From positions 1 through 22,262 of IMG/VR virus record IMGVR_UViG_3300025000_000449: a stretch of 22,262 bases of DNA; one strand, given 5' to 3'. Under the pieces are notes generated by a model that searched no databases, was not told the origin of the DNA, and saw only the letters and a program-made list of their open reading frames with translations. This DNA is from a virus. The translations under genes were made by a program, and so were the position numbers. Positions 1-8,009 of the stretch are shown here, in pieces; the first letter of the stretch is position 1; every line of letters starts with the position of its first letter.

Positions 1-3
1 CTT

Positions 4-10
4 CCTCCTT
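4..10 (-). promoter_or_regulatory. Shine-Dalgarno site of a gene beyond the left edge
   Basis: On the minus strand positions 10-4 read AAGGAGG, followed by only three more bases before the window ends. This is the same ribosome binding pattern as the genes to its right, so the leftward operon continues and another gene should start within a few bases outside the window. Confidence 0.7.
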
Positions 11-22
11 TTAATCCACTCA

Positions 23-340
23 TTAAAGGTTCAGTAAGGACTTAATGAAGTCCACTCTGTACTTAGACCCTGAAGAAAGACTATGGATTTGATGGGAGAT
101 CTTAATGCAATCTCTTATGAAGTCCATAGTCTCCTGGTCACCCTTGAGGTTCATAGCAATTTTGAACTTCTCCACATTTTGAGTCCAGATGGTATGATCT
201 TCCATGGACTCCCCATCTGCTATATCATTCTCCAGATAGTAATAGCAAACATTCTCTAAGCGTTCGAAGGCTCGAGCCATGTCACTCTCGTGGTTCTTCC
301 TACATTGGAGGATATGTAAGAGGTCGATTAGTTGTTTCAT
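23..340 (-). CDS. hypothetical protein, 105 aa
   Basis: I do not recognise this protein. It is mostly helical-looking and acidic, with a short Cys/Tyr-rich stretch (CYYYLE) near residue 35. The start at 340 is chosen because AAGGAGG lies five bases upstream of it; an in-frame ATG 33 bases further up has no such site. Its ATG overlaps the stop of the upstream gene as ATGA, so it is probably coupled to it. It is the last complete gene of the leftward operon in this window. Confidence 0.75.
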   Translation of the reverse strand: MKQLIDLLHILQCRKNHESDMARAFERLENVCYYYLENDIADGESMEDHTIWTQNVEKFKIAMNLKGDQETMDFIRDCIKISHQIHSLSSGSKYRVDFIKSLLNL

Positions 341-534
341 CTGGACCTCCTTTTTAGAGCACTCAGAGCACAATCTATATTATGAGCTAATCTTCTATCT
401 CTATTAAGACTATCCATATCAGGATAATATCTCATAATATCTAGCTTAGGGCTACAATCATCCCTCTTCAAGTAAACTACAAACCAAAGCCAGTTGAGGA
501 TTCCCACAGTTCTAATCTCTCGTAACCATTTCAT
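337..534 (-). CDS. small hypothetical protein, 65 aa
   Basis: Unrecognised. The N-terminal part is aromatic and hydrophobic (GILNWLWFVVYL) but is flanked by charges and is too short for a confident membrane segment. The C-terminal half is Arg-rich (NRDRRLAHN and LKRRSR). It is joined on both sides by ATGA overlaps, to the DUF3987 gene upstream and the 105-aa gene downstream. That tight packing is the main evidence that it is a real gene. Function unknown. Confidence 0.65.
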   Translation of the reverse strand: MKWLREIRTVGILNWLWFVVYLKRDDCSPKLDIMRYYPDMDSLNRDRRLAHNIDCALSALKRRSR

Positions 535-1736
535 ACTTCACCCCCTGGCCTTACCTTATGATACCTAAGTATGGTGTCGTTACCCCTCTCTACTCGTGTG
601 ATAAAGCCCATACCGGAGAGTGTCTGCACAATCAACTCAAGGACACGGGCATCTGCATCGTGGTAGAATTTCTGCTGGAGTTCCCTCATACTAATCTCAC
701 CCGCGAGGCCAATCTCATTCATTACCTTAGATAGAACTTCAGCATGAGGAGATTTTCCAATGCCTGAGAAGGTTTTAGGCATGTTGCGTTCAGTCTGTTC
801 AATGGTACGGATGGAACGACTAAGGTCGTCAGCCGTGACAATCATTGAGTCAGTGTGGCAGGCACTAAGTATTAAAGCAAGTTTCATCACATGCACTGGA
901 CGACGCTCACAGTAGGGAGCCAGGTGTGGATCATCGAAGGGATGTTGTTGGTCACTCTTGATGTACCACTCGACCCATAAGTCAATGAAGTCCTTAGAGG
1001 GTTTGAAGACTCCTTTCATCATGTGGATTTGTTCCAAGTCATAGTACAATGACTCGCTTAAATCCTTCTCTACCTGAGAGAGGAAGGGTGCAGGACAACT
1101 CTGGAATTTGTCTGGTTCATATACAAAGATGATCCTTGAGGTAAGACCGCCTCCTATGGCATCCATACTAAGGCATGAGCGTAGGAGGTCTGGAGTTGTG
1201 GCGCCAATCAGATTTATCCAGATGCCTACTATCTCATCAGTACCTTGGTGCTTAGTGCGATAGGTCCACTTGCCATCAGGCCCAGAGCCACAGTCAAACC
1301 AGTCAGTTAAATCCATCATGAGTTGTTGCTGGTTGTAGCCTAGGAAGACTACTAGTTCAGGTGCGTACACTGTCAATGAGGAATGGAATGTCATCTCACC
1401 AGTCTCAGTATCAATCTCAGTAGTCTGAGCATTCATGATCTCTCGGACTAGGGCCTCTCTGGTGATGGACTCCGCAGCCATCTTAATACCTAAGCGTGAG
1501 AGGAAGTTCTTCCCGTAGGACATAGCTGTCCCCTTACGTGCCCTCCCCGCAGGCCCACAAAGTACGACATACATGTTAGGATAGAATTGAATAGGTCCCC
1601 AATTCATTACGCACTTTCGCTGGAGGGCAGCGGCCACTGTAGAGATGGCAGTCCAGGTGTGGTAGAGTTTGGGGGGCTCCGAGTTGTTTGTATAGATCAT
1701 GTAAGAGTCGAGCCAGTCACTTAACTTTCTTGACAC
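531..1736 (-). CDS. DUF3987-type primase/helicase-like ATPase
   Basis: Probable phage replication ATPase of the DUF3987 (YfjI-like) family, 401 aa. A Walker A-like loop GPAGRARKGT sits at residues 61-70, after a short N-terminal helical region (LSDWLDSYM). The middle carries the family's LVVFLGY and WTYRTKH-type segments and INLIGATTPDLL, followed by GGGLTSRIIFVYE. A winged-helix-like tail ends the protein. The start is a GTG at 1736 preceded by TAGGAGG seven bases away. An in-frame ATG 48 bases further upstream has no ribosome site and would run through the small zinc-ribbon gene. It lies directly downstream of the DNA polymerase block, consistent with a role in opening or priming the replication fork. 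The exact biochemical activity is inferred. Confidence 0.8.
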   Translation of the reverse strand: MSRKLSDWLDSYMIYTNNSEPPKLYHTWTAISTVAAALQRKCVMNWGPIQFYPNMYVVLCGPAGRARKGTAMSYGKNFLSRLGIKMAAESITREALVREIMNAQTTEIDTETGEMTFHSSLTVYAPELVVFLGYNQQQLMMDLTDWFDCGSGPDGKWTYRTKHQGTDEIVGIWINLIGATTPDLLRSCLSMDAIGGGLTSRIIFVYEPDKFQSCPAPFLSQVEKDLSESLYYDLEQIHMMKGVFKPSKDFIDLWVEWYIKSDQQHPFDDPHLAPYCERRPVHVMKLALILSACHTDSMIVTADDLSRSIRTIEQTERNMPKTFSGIGKSPHAEVLSKVMNEIGLAGEISMRELQQKFYHDADARVLELIVQTLSGMGFITRVERGNDTILRYHKVRPGGEV

Positions 1737-1887
1737 TGTTAGGCCTCCTATTAAACATTTCTTTACATTTCTTACATGATACATTAGCAGGAGATTCTAC
1801 AGTTAGGCCGTATCCTGCACCTCTATGAACGTATCCACAAATAGCTTTCTTACAATTAGTTAAGTCTCGCAAATGTGTAGCACTCAT
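1717..1887 (-). CDS. small zinc-ribbon-like protein, 56 aa
   Basis: A short gene that begins MSATHLRDLTNCKK and ends RRPNSVKKVK. It has a Cys pair around residues 12 and 17 and a CKKC knuckle at about residues 38-41, which suggests a small zinc-binding fold. AAGGAT lies about six bases upstream of the ATG. Its 3' end overlaps the start of the DUF3987 gene by 20 bases and carries that gene's Shine-Dalgarno site. Palindrome copy 1 ends 17 bases upstream of the start. Function unknown; a nucleic-acid-binding accessory factor is a guess from the fold alone. Confidence 0.6.
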   Translation of the reverse strand: MSATHLRDLTNCKKAICGYVHRGAGYGLTVESPANVSCKKCKEMFNRRPNSVKKVK

Positions 1888-1903
1888 CACTAATCCTTAT
1901 CTT

Positions 1904-1926
1904 CTATGTTACAATATGTAATGTAG
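1904..1926. repeat. 23-bp palindrome, copy 1
   Basis: Arms CTATGTTAC and GTAATGTAG around AATAT. The left arm contains the stop codon of the DNA polymerase gene. The site lies 17 bases upstream of the small zinc-ribbon gene start. Confidence 0.9.
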
Positions 1927-4396
1927 GGAGCCATCGTTCAGTACACTTATAGTAAGTCTTTTCCAGATACTCAGGATCGAATGAGTCGAGATCTCGACCC
2001 AATTCCTTATTAAGTGATACGCCCATTGTTGTATCTGCAGGAATCACAAACTTCAGGCCATAGTGCGTATACAAAGGTGTCTCAAGTGACGCCTTGATTT
2101 GGGTTAGGATTCTTCCATGATCTTCCCAGGACACGGGAGTGTCTGGATGCAGAGGCGTCGGGATTTGGAATCCAATTTGATCGTGAACTTGGATAAGAAG
2201 TTTAACACTTCTGAAGAGCTCTGATCGGTTGTAGTAGACGAAGTTAAGACCTCGTTCATCAATGATATCTCCAACTGTTCCTTGAGGTATGCAGGCATAG
2301 GCGTCCTTGTAGAGGGCATCGTCAATCTTGTCTGTAAAGACAGTTTTACGATCCATGAGATTAGTTAGGGTTCTGTTTCTGTTAATACAGCTCTGTACAT
2401 AGGAATGGAACCCGTTTCTGACGCCGGGATAAGCTTTATGGTATATGTCAACGATAAGCTTTCCATCTCTATCTGGGATTTCGTTGTAGAGGGAGAAAGT
2501 TTTATATCCAAGATCGTAGTTAAGTCCGTGGTTAGCTTTCTTTCCCCAGTCTCTCCAGCTTTTCTTCCCATCCCCAATGGGAGCGAGGGTAGTTTTAACA
2601 TTGATGTCGCGAGCTTTCTCAGCTCCGAAGAAGATATTTGCCATGATTTTGGCGGTAAGGCCATGGATGTCCTCCTTATTTTCGAATGCTTCTATCATTT
2701 GAGAGATGCGTCCCACATAGGCCACGATCCTATTCTCAGCCTGGCTTAGGTCCATCCCATAGAATACGTGATAGGGATCGGCAAGGAAGTGTGTAAGCAC
2801 CCTATGGGGTTGGTTCTGAAGATTGTTACCTGTCCCGAATATATTCTCAGAGCTTGAAGCCCTAGAGAATCGAGTTCCAACTGGGTTGTAAGAGCATCGC
2901 ATTCTTCCATCAGGGTCAACTTTAGCAGTATCGAGAAAAGTCGCTCGTTCTTTGTTAAGTCCACGAATTTTAAGGATGATCGAGGCCTCGGGGTAGCCTT
3001 TCCTGGCAATGCGCTTGAGTGCTTTTTCATCAGTAGTGTTGCCTCCATCCTTATTTTTATACGCAGGTAATTTCTTGGTGACGTAGAAGTATGTGGCTAC
3101 TTGCTTAGGGGAGTTAGGATTCAGTTCAAAGCCACATTTATAGTGGAGTTGACGAAGAAGATCTTCCTCTTCCCTGAGTGCATCATCATAAGCCTGCTTC
3201 ATAGAGCCAAGATTGATCCTAATTCCATGCTCCATTATGAAGACGTAGGGGAGGATAGATTTCCTTTTTCTTTCGTAGGCGAAGTAGTTGTGTTGTTTGA
3301 AGAGGGCGTCCATCTGCTTAGGATATGCATCAGCACAAACCACAGAATCCAAAGCATTATAACGCCAACCTGACTCCCAATTTCCAATACCTTTGAGCCA
3401 GTATTTTCCGTCATCCTTATAATATGGGATGTCAGTATACTGAGAGCAAATGAAGTGGAGACCGACAGGGTAATCGGGCAGTAGGGTCTTCTGCGCAACC
3501 ATTGTGTCGTGTATGTTGGAGGTGTGGATTCCATATTTCCTCAGCATGTAGTGACAGTCGAAGACCAAGTTTTGGCCTAGGATTGGGATAGTAGGATCTT
3601 CAAGGATGGAGGCAATCTTCTTGAGAATTTCCGCTTCTTGGGGAAGGGTGAAGTAGTCCCCTCTCTCGCATGTGAACGGGATGGACATAACGTCTGTAGG
3701 GGTGTAAGCAAAGGAGATACAGGTCATCTCTCCGTTGAAGACATCTACCTCGATGTCGTAGGCTACGGGGTTGCCAAGTTTGCCCCACATAGAGCAGACG
3801 TTCAAGAAATTCATACTCTGAGAGAAGGTTGGCCTGATTGCTATATGTCGATCTAGGGTTTTCCACTTCCCCTCTTTTACTTGTCTGGCTCTAAGGAGGT
3901 CATAGATAAGGAGTCGCTTGTTCGTGTATTGGTTCTTGGGGAAGATAATAGTACTGGGGTGGATTGAGGGAATAAGAAGTTTGTCAGAAACGAGTGTTGG
4001 ACTGATAACTGATCCTCTCCACTTTGTAACTCCAACTCTGTCGGCCATTGCGAATAGAGCCGTATTCCCAAGAGCGATAATAATTCTTCCCGAGCATTCT
4101 GTAAGTTCTCTTGCGAGTTCATTAATGTACTCCTGTCCCGGAGGGTGGATGGTAGTACCCTTGCGAGGATTGAATTCAATGTAGTGGCCGAGGGGTCTAT
4201 CGGCGTCCTTCACTACATTTGTCATATAGCAGTCTGCACGATTAATCCCCGCGATGCGGAGGTTATCTTCTAACTCAACGCCAGAAGGTCCACAGAATGG
4301 CCTACCGCGCATGATTTCTGTCTTCCCAGGCTGTTCTCCGACAATTATGTACGGGGAATCTTTTGAGCCAGATGGGCCTACATAGGTTGCTCTCAT
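1904..4396 (-). CDS. UDG-like/3'-5' exonuclease/family A DNA polymerase fusion
   Basis: The phage replicative DNA polymerase, 830 aa in three parts. Residues 1-170 resemble a uracil-DNA glycosylase fold: GEQPG at 20-24, GRPFCGPSG at 31-39, TNVVK at 59-63, KWRG at 125-128 and HPS at 146-148. The Cys pattern of iron-sulfur family 4 enzymes is not evident. Residues 205-360 hold a DnaQ-like proofreading domain: Exo I D214-I-E216, Exo II N276-x3-D280, Exo III Y346-x3-D350. The polymerase domain has GTRFSR at 507-512, NNLQNQP at 524-530 and motif A DLSQAE at 549-554. Motif B keeps R615, K619 and Y627, with H623 where Pol I has Phe762. Motif C reads HDQ instead of HDE. Such fusions are known, e.g. 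in SPO1-like phages. Whether the glycosylase part is active cannot be seen. The ribosome site is weak (AAGGT). Confidence 0.93.
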   Translation of the reverse strand: MRATYVGPSGSKDSPYIIVGEQPGKTEIMRGRPFCGPSGVELEDNLRIAGINRADCYMTNVVKDADRPLGHYIEFNPRKGTTIHPPGQEYINELARELTECSGRIIIALGNTALFAMADRVGVTKWRGSVISPTLVSDKLLIPSIHPSTIIFPKNQYTNKRLLIYDLLRARQVKEGKWKTLDRHIAIRPTFSQSMNFLNVCSMWGKLGNPVAYDIEVDVFNGEMTCISFAYTPTDVMSIPFTCERGDYFTLPQEAEILKKIASILEDPTIPILGQNLVFDCHYMLRKYGIHTSNIHDTMVAQKTLLPDYPVGLHFICSQYTDIPYYKDDGKYWLKGIGNWESGWRYNALDSVVCADAYPKQMDALFKQHNYFAYERKRKSILPYVFIMEHGIRINLGSMKQAYDDALREEEDLLRQLHYKCGFELNPNSPKQVATYFYVTKKLPAYKNKDGGNTTDEKALKRIARKGYPEASIILKIRGLNKERATFLDTAKVDPDGRMRCSYNPVGTRFSRASSSENIFGTGNNLQNQPHRVLTHFLADPYHVFYGMDLSQAENRIVAYVGRISQMIEAFENKEDIHGLTAKIMANIFFGAEKARDINVKTTLAPIGDGKKSWRDWGKKANHGLNYDLGYKTFSLYNEIPDRDGKLIVDIYHKAYPGVRNGFHSYVQSCINRNRTLTNLMDRKTVFTDKIDDALYKDAYACIPQGTVGDIIDERGLNFVYYNRSELFRSVKLLIQVHDQIGFQIPTPLHPDTPVSWEDHGRILTQIKASLETPLYTHYGLKFVIPADTTMGVSLNKELGRDLDSFDPEYLEKTYYKCTERWLPTLHIVT

Positions 4397-4431
4397 AACT
4401 TTGCTACCTTAGGTTAGGGTTTGGGTTGGTG

Positions 4432-4454
4432 CTATGTTACAATATGTAACGTAG
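4432..4454. repeat. 23-bp palindrome, copy 2
   Basis: Arms CTATGTTAC and GTAACGTAG around AATAT, 36 bases upstream of the DNA polymerase start. The right arm overlaps the hairpin at 4449-4467. Confidence 0.9.
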
Positions 4455-4467
4455 GAAACTCCTACGT
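4449..4467 (-). terminator. 8-bp hairpin between operon blocks
   Basis: Perfect inverted repeat ACGTAGGA / TCCTACGT with a 3-base loop, 10 bases past the stop of the 71-aa gene. It has no clear T-run, so it may be a weak or factor-dependent terminator or an RNA processing signal. Confidence 0.4.
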
Positions 4468-4476
4468 CCTTTAGTC

Positions 4477-4692
4477 TCACGTACTACAGACTTCGTCTGG
4501 TAAGGGCCCAGATATAATTTTAGATGGCTGAGGTTGGGATGGAATCCCGCTGGGCCTTCTCCTAAGGAGGTCATTAATCCCTTTAGCAATACACTGCATC
4601 ATGGCCAAGTGGCAATCACACCCGTAGCAATTATCCAAGATGTCTTGGACTTCAAGAGGGGTGATATACCGTGGGCGTTTAGTATGGGGCAT
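4477..4692 (-). CDS. hypothetical protein, 71 aa
   Basis: Unrecognised small protein. A Cys cluster (CYGCDCH) lies in the middle, followed by an amphipathic stretch and a Pro-rich tail. The start at 4692 (MPHTKRP) is chosen because AGGAGG lies six bases upstream; the longer in-frame reading has no such site. It begins 10 bases after the DUF6378 gene and is the last gene before a hairpin and palindrome copy 2, so it probably closes that operon. Confidence 0.65.
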   Translation of the reverse strand: MPHTKRPRYITPLEVQDILDNCYGCDCHLAMMQCIAKGINDLLRRRPSGIPSQPQPSKIISGPLPDEVCST

Positions 4693-4702
4693 GGAGTACC
4701 TC

Positions 4703-5152
4703 CTAATCGCTAAGGCGATCTGCAGCAATGCTTACATAGCCGGCGATGTCGATGTAGTTGTCACGAGAAGGACGTTGTCCTTGGACGCGAGCCATCTTGA
4801 AGAGAATCATCATGTGGGCCACATCCTTCCCTGTCAAGTGCATCCCCTTTCCATCATATTTGTTTAGGTATGTGGACCAGTACTCGGCTATGAGTTCGAA
4901 GGAATCTTCAGGCTTTCCGTAGACATCTTGACGCTCTCCACAGATTACATCCTTGGCCTCATCGAGACACTTGCCAAGGGGGCGAGTAGGGCACTCATCT
5001 GCGATAGACCTGAGTTCATCCATTAGTGTTTCATCATTCTTATTCACATCACCCTCCAAAGATTTATTACATTCTGGACAAGTACACTTAGATCCTCCGA
5101 AACTTCCAGAGGCAGCTGGAAAGTTATGGTGCATCTCATTTAACCAGACCAT
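4703..5152 (-). CDS. DUF6378-like protein with N-terminal Cys knuckle
   Basis: 149 aa. The C-terminal 90 residues match what I know of the DUF6378 family of phage proteins: GERQDVYGKPEDSF, then IAEYWSTYL, LTGKDVAHMMILFKMAR and DNYIDIAGYVSIAA. This resembles MazG-type nucleotide pyrophosphohydrolases, but I see no proof of activity. The N-terminal 40 residues add a CTCPEC motif that may bind zinc. Its ATG overlaps the stop of the exonuclease gene as TAATG, placing it in the same translationally coupled run. A role in nucleotide-pool handling is inference. Confidence 0.7.
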   Translation of the reverse strand: MVWLNEMHHNFPAASGSFGGSKCTCPECNKSLEGDVNKNDETLMDELRSIADECPTRPLGKCLDEAKDVICGERQDVYGKPEDSFELIAEYWSTYLNKYDGKGMHLTGKDVAHMMILFKMARVQGQRPSRDNYIDIAGYVSIAADRLSD

Positions 5153-5760
5153 TACATTATACCTCTTTCCTTGAGTTCAAAATAACATCTCATAGTCGCA
5201 CGTACATCAGCCATAGCATCATGGGCACCCTCGAATTCTTCCTGGAAGAGGATCCTATGAAGCTCTTCGAGCTTGGGGAATTTCTTCCCCTTTCTACCAC
5301 TGGGGAAGGGAAGGTTGCAGTAGGAAATGGTTGATGCCATGGTGCAGTAATAAGGGAGTTCCTCTATGTCTGACATCAACAATGAGGAAGTGTCAGGGTC
5401 GGTGAAGGTTCCTTGGATTTGAGCACTGGTTATTTGGATCATTTTAATATCAAAGTTGAAATGATGGCAAGCCAATGCATCGCATGATTGGGACATCTCA
5501 TGAAATTTAAGGAACATTTCTGTAGGAGAGATACCTTCATCATTTGCTTTTTTAGCAGAAATTCCGTGTGCTGCAAGAGCATAGGGATTAATAGGAGTAT
5601 CTCCAATCTGTACTAAATTAGTAAACTCTGAAAGTACTGTCCCATTTTCTGATACTAGGAGGGCTCCTAGTTGGAGGATCTTAGGCTGAGAGGGGTCATG
5701 ATTAGGCTTTTTAAATTGCGGGAGATTTGTCGTCTCAGTGTCGAAGAATAGAATATTCAT
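5152..5760 (-). CDS. DnaQ-like 3'-5' exonuclease
   Basis: 202-aa DEDDh-type exonuclease. Exo I is FDTET at residues 6-10 (D7, E9). Exo II lies in HHFNFDIKM near residue 105. Exo III is H180-D-A-M-A-D185, giving the His and Asp of the DEDDh subclass. Its length is that of a lone epsilon-type domain with no helicase or polymerase fused. The DNA polymerase here already carries its own proofreading domain, so this enzyme more likely trims DNA ends or works in recombination and repair. The start overlaps the stop of the methyltransferase gene as ATGA. Confidence 0.9.
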   Translation of the reverse strand: MNILFFDTETTNLPQFKKPNHDPSQPKILQLGALLVSENGTVLSEFTNLVQIGDTPINPYALAAHGISAKKANDEGISPTEMFLKFHEMSQSCDALACHHFNFDIKMIQITSAQIQGTFTDPDTSSLLMSDIEELPYYCTMASTISYCNLPFPSGRKGKKFPKLEELHRILFQEEFEGAHDAMADVRATMRCYFELKERGIM

Positions 5761-7106
5761 GCGCAGCCCTCCAGGTAGGCTTGAAGTTGAACTATAAATC
5801 CCTCTTTGAATTCCTTCGTCAGGTCATTGCCAAAGGCTCCCACTTTGCACGTATGTGCAGCCAGTAGACTGGTACCTGATCCGAGGAAGGGAATGTAGGC
5901 ACTCTTTCCGGGAGCACAGAAGGTACTGAAGACTTCGACCATGAGAGGTAGGGGCCTCTGAGTTGGATGGATCTTCTGAGCTGGCGGCATAGGGTTGAAT
6001 TCGAATATATTGGACCGACCCATCTTGTTGAGTTTGGCATTACCTTGCTTGCGGCAATAGAAGAAGGGTTCATAACAGTTGGCGAACTGAGTCTCGGGTT
6101 GCATCGTCTGCCCTGTGGGCTTTATCCATAGGCCAGGGAGAAGATTGAGTTTGAATCCAATCTCCTTTAGGAGGGTGGAGATAAAATTGAACCAAGGGTC
6201 CATAGCAAACCAGCAGATCATCCAGCCATCATCCCTCAAAATCCTGTGAGATTCAGTCAAGACTTTGGTAATGAACTCAGGGTAGGCCAGCATCTCAATT
6301 TCATTATACCCGAGCATGGAACCTTCAGACTTCTTGGAGTGAAGGTCCATTGCATAGGGTGGATCGATCTCGATGAAGTCTATGGACTTGGCTGGGATCT
6401 GGGCAAAGGTTTCGAAGCAGTCCCTCAGGATATAGGAGTCATGTAACTTTTTGAAGGTCTTATCTCCTGTGCCCATGTCCTTAGTGAACTTCTCACTCTG
6501 GACTGAGTTGTTTAGCTTCTTACCGATGGAGTTGAGTAACTTCAGTGCGTCGGACTTGGACTTACACTTGTCCAGTCCAATCTGCGGGAACTGTTCTATG
6601 GCTTGTGCCAACTTAAGATCCCTCGTAAGGTTCGCAGGACTCTCCTTAAGCAACCTAGCGGTGTCTGCCTGAGACCATCCTGCCGCATCAGGTGTTTTAG
6701 AATGCTTGGCTCCATGTATGCTGATCTGCAAATCATTAATTTTCCTTTTAAGGGCGATTTCTTCGACATAGGTCATCTCCTTCCTATCTAAGTTTTCAGC
6801 GAGTTCGATAGATCTGAAGTCAAGTTCGGTCAGAGGTTGATCATAGATCTTGGCTGGTACATGAGACCATTTCATGTCTAAGATGGCAGCCATACGACGG
6901 CCACCGGCCAGGAGGGTGTACTTCTTGTCAGACTTACAGTCTATTTTGAGGGACTCAGTTAGGCCCACGGCTACTGGAGTAATCAATCCGTTTTTCTTGA
7001 TCGAGTAGATCAACTGACCTAGGTCTCCGTAGTCCTTCCTGAATCTATCTCCAACATCAATATCCTCGATAGGGACATGAAGGAGTTGTGATACATCTTG
7101 GGTCAT
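5757..7106 (-). CDS. ParB-domain/DNA methyltransferase fusion
   Basis: 449 aa. Residues 1-125 form a ParB/Srx-like domain: GDRFRKDYGDL, LITPVAVG, LLAGGRRMAA (the box that is usually GERR) and ELAENLDRKEM. A helical linker follows. The C-terminal half is an N4/N6 amino-methyltransferase of the beta order, with the catalytic DPPY in IEIDPPYAMDL and later the SAM-binding FLGSGTSLLAAH. It would methylate adenine or cytosine in the phage or host DNA, and no partner restriction enzyme is visible. The start at 7106 overlaps the upstream stop as ATGA, with AGAGGT upstream. An ATG 45 bases further up would overlap the neighbouring gene more. This fusion type is known in phages; its target site is not evident. 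Confidence 0.88.
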   Translation of the reverse strand: MTQDVSQLLHVPIEDIDVGDRFRKDYGDLGQLIYSIKKNGLITPVAVGLTESLKIDCKSDKKYTLLAGGRRMAAILDMKWSHVPAKIYDQPLTELDFRSIELAENLDRKEMTYVEEIALKRKINDLQISIHGAKHSKTPDAAGWSQADTARLLKESPANLTRDLKLAQAIEQFPQIGLDKCKSKSDALKLLNSIGKKLNNSVQSEKFTKDMGTGDKTFKKLHDSYILRDCFETFAQIPAKSIDFIEIDPPYAMDLHSKKSEGSMLGYNEIEMLAYPEFITKVLTESHRILRDDGWMICWFAMDPWFNFISTLLKEIGFKLNLLPGLWIKPTGQTMQPETQFANCYEPFFYCRKQGNAKLNKMGRSNIFEFNPMPPAQKIHPTQRPLPLMVEVFSTFCAPGKSAYIPFLGSGTSLLAAHTCKVGAFGNDLTKEFKEGFIVQLQAYLEGCA

Positions 7107-7312
7107 GATTTGTACCTCTTGTATAGTTGCGCTAATGCGCAGGATTTGCATTTAGTTGAGAGGCCTAGTAGGAGGTTGTCCCCACGGACCTCCCTTACAT
7201 TGCCACAGGAGCAGGTGACAGTCCACATTACATGGCCTCCCTTCGATGGGACTCTCTCTCCAACTTTCCATGAGCCGAAGGTTCTACCTTTGATATTTGT
7301 TAGAGGCATCAT
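7103..7312 (-). CDS. stand-alone zinc-ribbon protein, 69 aa
   Basis: Contains GRTFGSWKVGER, then WTVTCSCGN and TKCKSCA, giving a CxC...CxxC zinc ribbon. This is the arrangement found at the front of phage HNH and AP2-type endonucleases, but here it stands alone with no nuclease domain. Either of two adjacent ATG codons could start it. The first overlaps the upstream stop as ATGA. Probably a small DNA-binding protein; this is inferred from the fold. Confidence 0.7.
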   Translation of the reverse strand: MMPLTNIKGRTFGSWKVGERVPSKGGHVMWTVTCSCGNVREVRGDNLLLGLSTKCKSCALAQLYKRYKS

Positions 7313-7563
7313 TCCATCAATCCTTTGATAAGTTCGGCAGCCAGTCTAGCCTTGGCATCATCGGTGAGGCCATTAGCATATTGGAATAAGTCCTGCTGTT
7401 TAAGGTTGCCTTTCTTAGGAGCACGGGCCACTTTAGCTGGAGTACTCTTCTGTCTAGGAGGGGGACGAAGCCGGCGCTGGGTGCGAATCCTTCCTAGATG
7501 TTCGAAGAGTGCCGCCCTCGTCATGTGGGTGATGGAGATGTTTAAGGATTCTATTGTGGCCAT
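7309..7563 (-). CDS. small basic hypothetical protein, 84 aa
   Basis: Unrecognised. The centre is very basic and Pro-rich (RRLRPPPRQK, APKKGN), with a short helical acidic-basic tail (DDAKARLAAELIKGL). The start at 7563 is supported by GGAG seven bases upstream and by a TAATG overlap with the stop before it. The basic linker suggests nucleic-acid or protein contact, but nothing more can be said. Confidence 0.65.
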   Translation of the reverse strand: MATIESLNISITHMTRAALFEHLGRIRTQRRLRPPPRQKSTPAKVARAPKKGNLKQQDLFQYANGLTDDAKARLAAELIKGLME

Positions 7564-7760
7564 TAGTATCTCCATACTTTAGGTTCATTGAGATGGTATA
7601 ATTTCCAGTGGCCAGGGCATATATGCCAGCCATCTGAATCTACCCATAATTCTTCTACTCTTTTATTACAGTGATCACAAATAGATCTTATGGAAGTAGC
7701 TTTCATCTTATAGAACTGATTTTCTATATGAGCATTTACATCTGTTCTATATTTAGACAT
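7563..7760 (-). CDS. small CxxC/CxxxH protein, 65 aa
   Basis: Unrecognised. It has CDHC near residue 28 and CPGH near residue 48, which together could bind one zinc ion, with Trp-rich sequence between. AAGGAG lies about six bases upstream of the ATG. It is more AT-rich than its neighbours. It lies between the RHH-like gene and the basic 84-aa gene in the same run. Confidence 0.65.
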   Translation of the reverse strand: MSKYRTDVNAHIENQFYKMKATSIRSICDHCNKRVEELWVDSDGWHICPGHWKLYHLNEPKVWRY

Positions 7761-7763
7761 GAC

Positions 7764-8009
7764 TTACTCCTTAGGGATAGCAACTTGGGTGTAAACTTCT
7801 CCGGCCTTAGCCAGTTGGACTATATTCACATGACCTGATATGATGGCACCTACAGCGTTGAATCCTCCTCGGTTGTGGAGCTCGATGACTCCATCAAGCA
7901 GAGCTTGAAAGAGAAGTTTTTGAGTACCATGTGGAAGGATGTCTTGGAGCTTGTTGAACTGGTCTTGGCGAACCTCCACAGATAGGCGTGGGCGATAGTC
8001 ACTACTCAT
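7764..8009 (-). CDS. possible ribbon-helix-helix regulator, 81 aa
   Basis: The N-terminal half reads RPRLSVEV, then QDQFNKLQDIL, then TQKLLFQALLDGVIEL: a beta strand and two helices in the order of Arc/MetJ-type ribbon-helix-helix DNA-binding proteins. Such proteins bind palindromes as dimers, so it is one local candidate for the 23-bp palindromes, but there is no direct evidence. It has no strong ribosome site of its own. A 9-codon open frame with a good site ends inside its start (ATGAGTAG), suggesting coupled translation. Confidence 0.6.
   Translation of the reverse strand: MSSDYRPRLSVEVRQDQFNKLQDILPHGTQKLLFQALLDGVIELHNRGGFNAVGAIISGHVNIVQLAKAGEVYTQVAIPKE

Noticed and set aside
1737-1784. 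Longer N-terminus for the DUF3987 protein from an ATG at 1784
   Set aside because: No ribosome site at that ATG, whereas GTG 1736 has TAGGAGG at ideal spacing. The segment is coding in another frame for the small zinc-ribbon gene.
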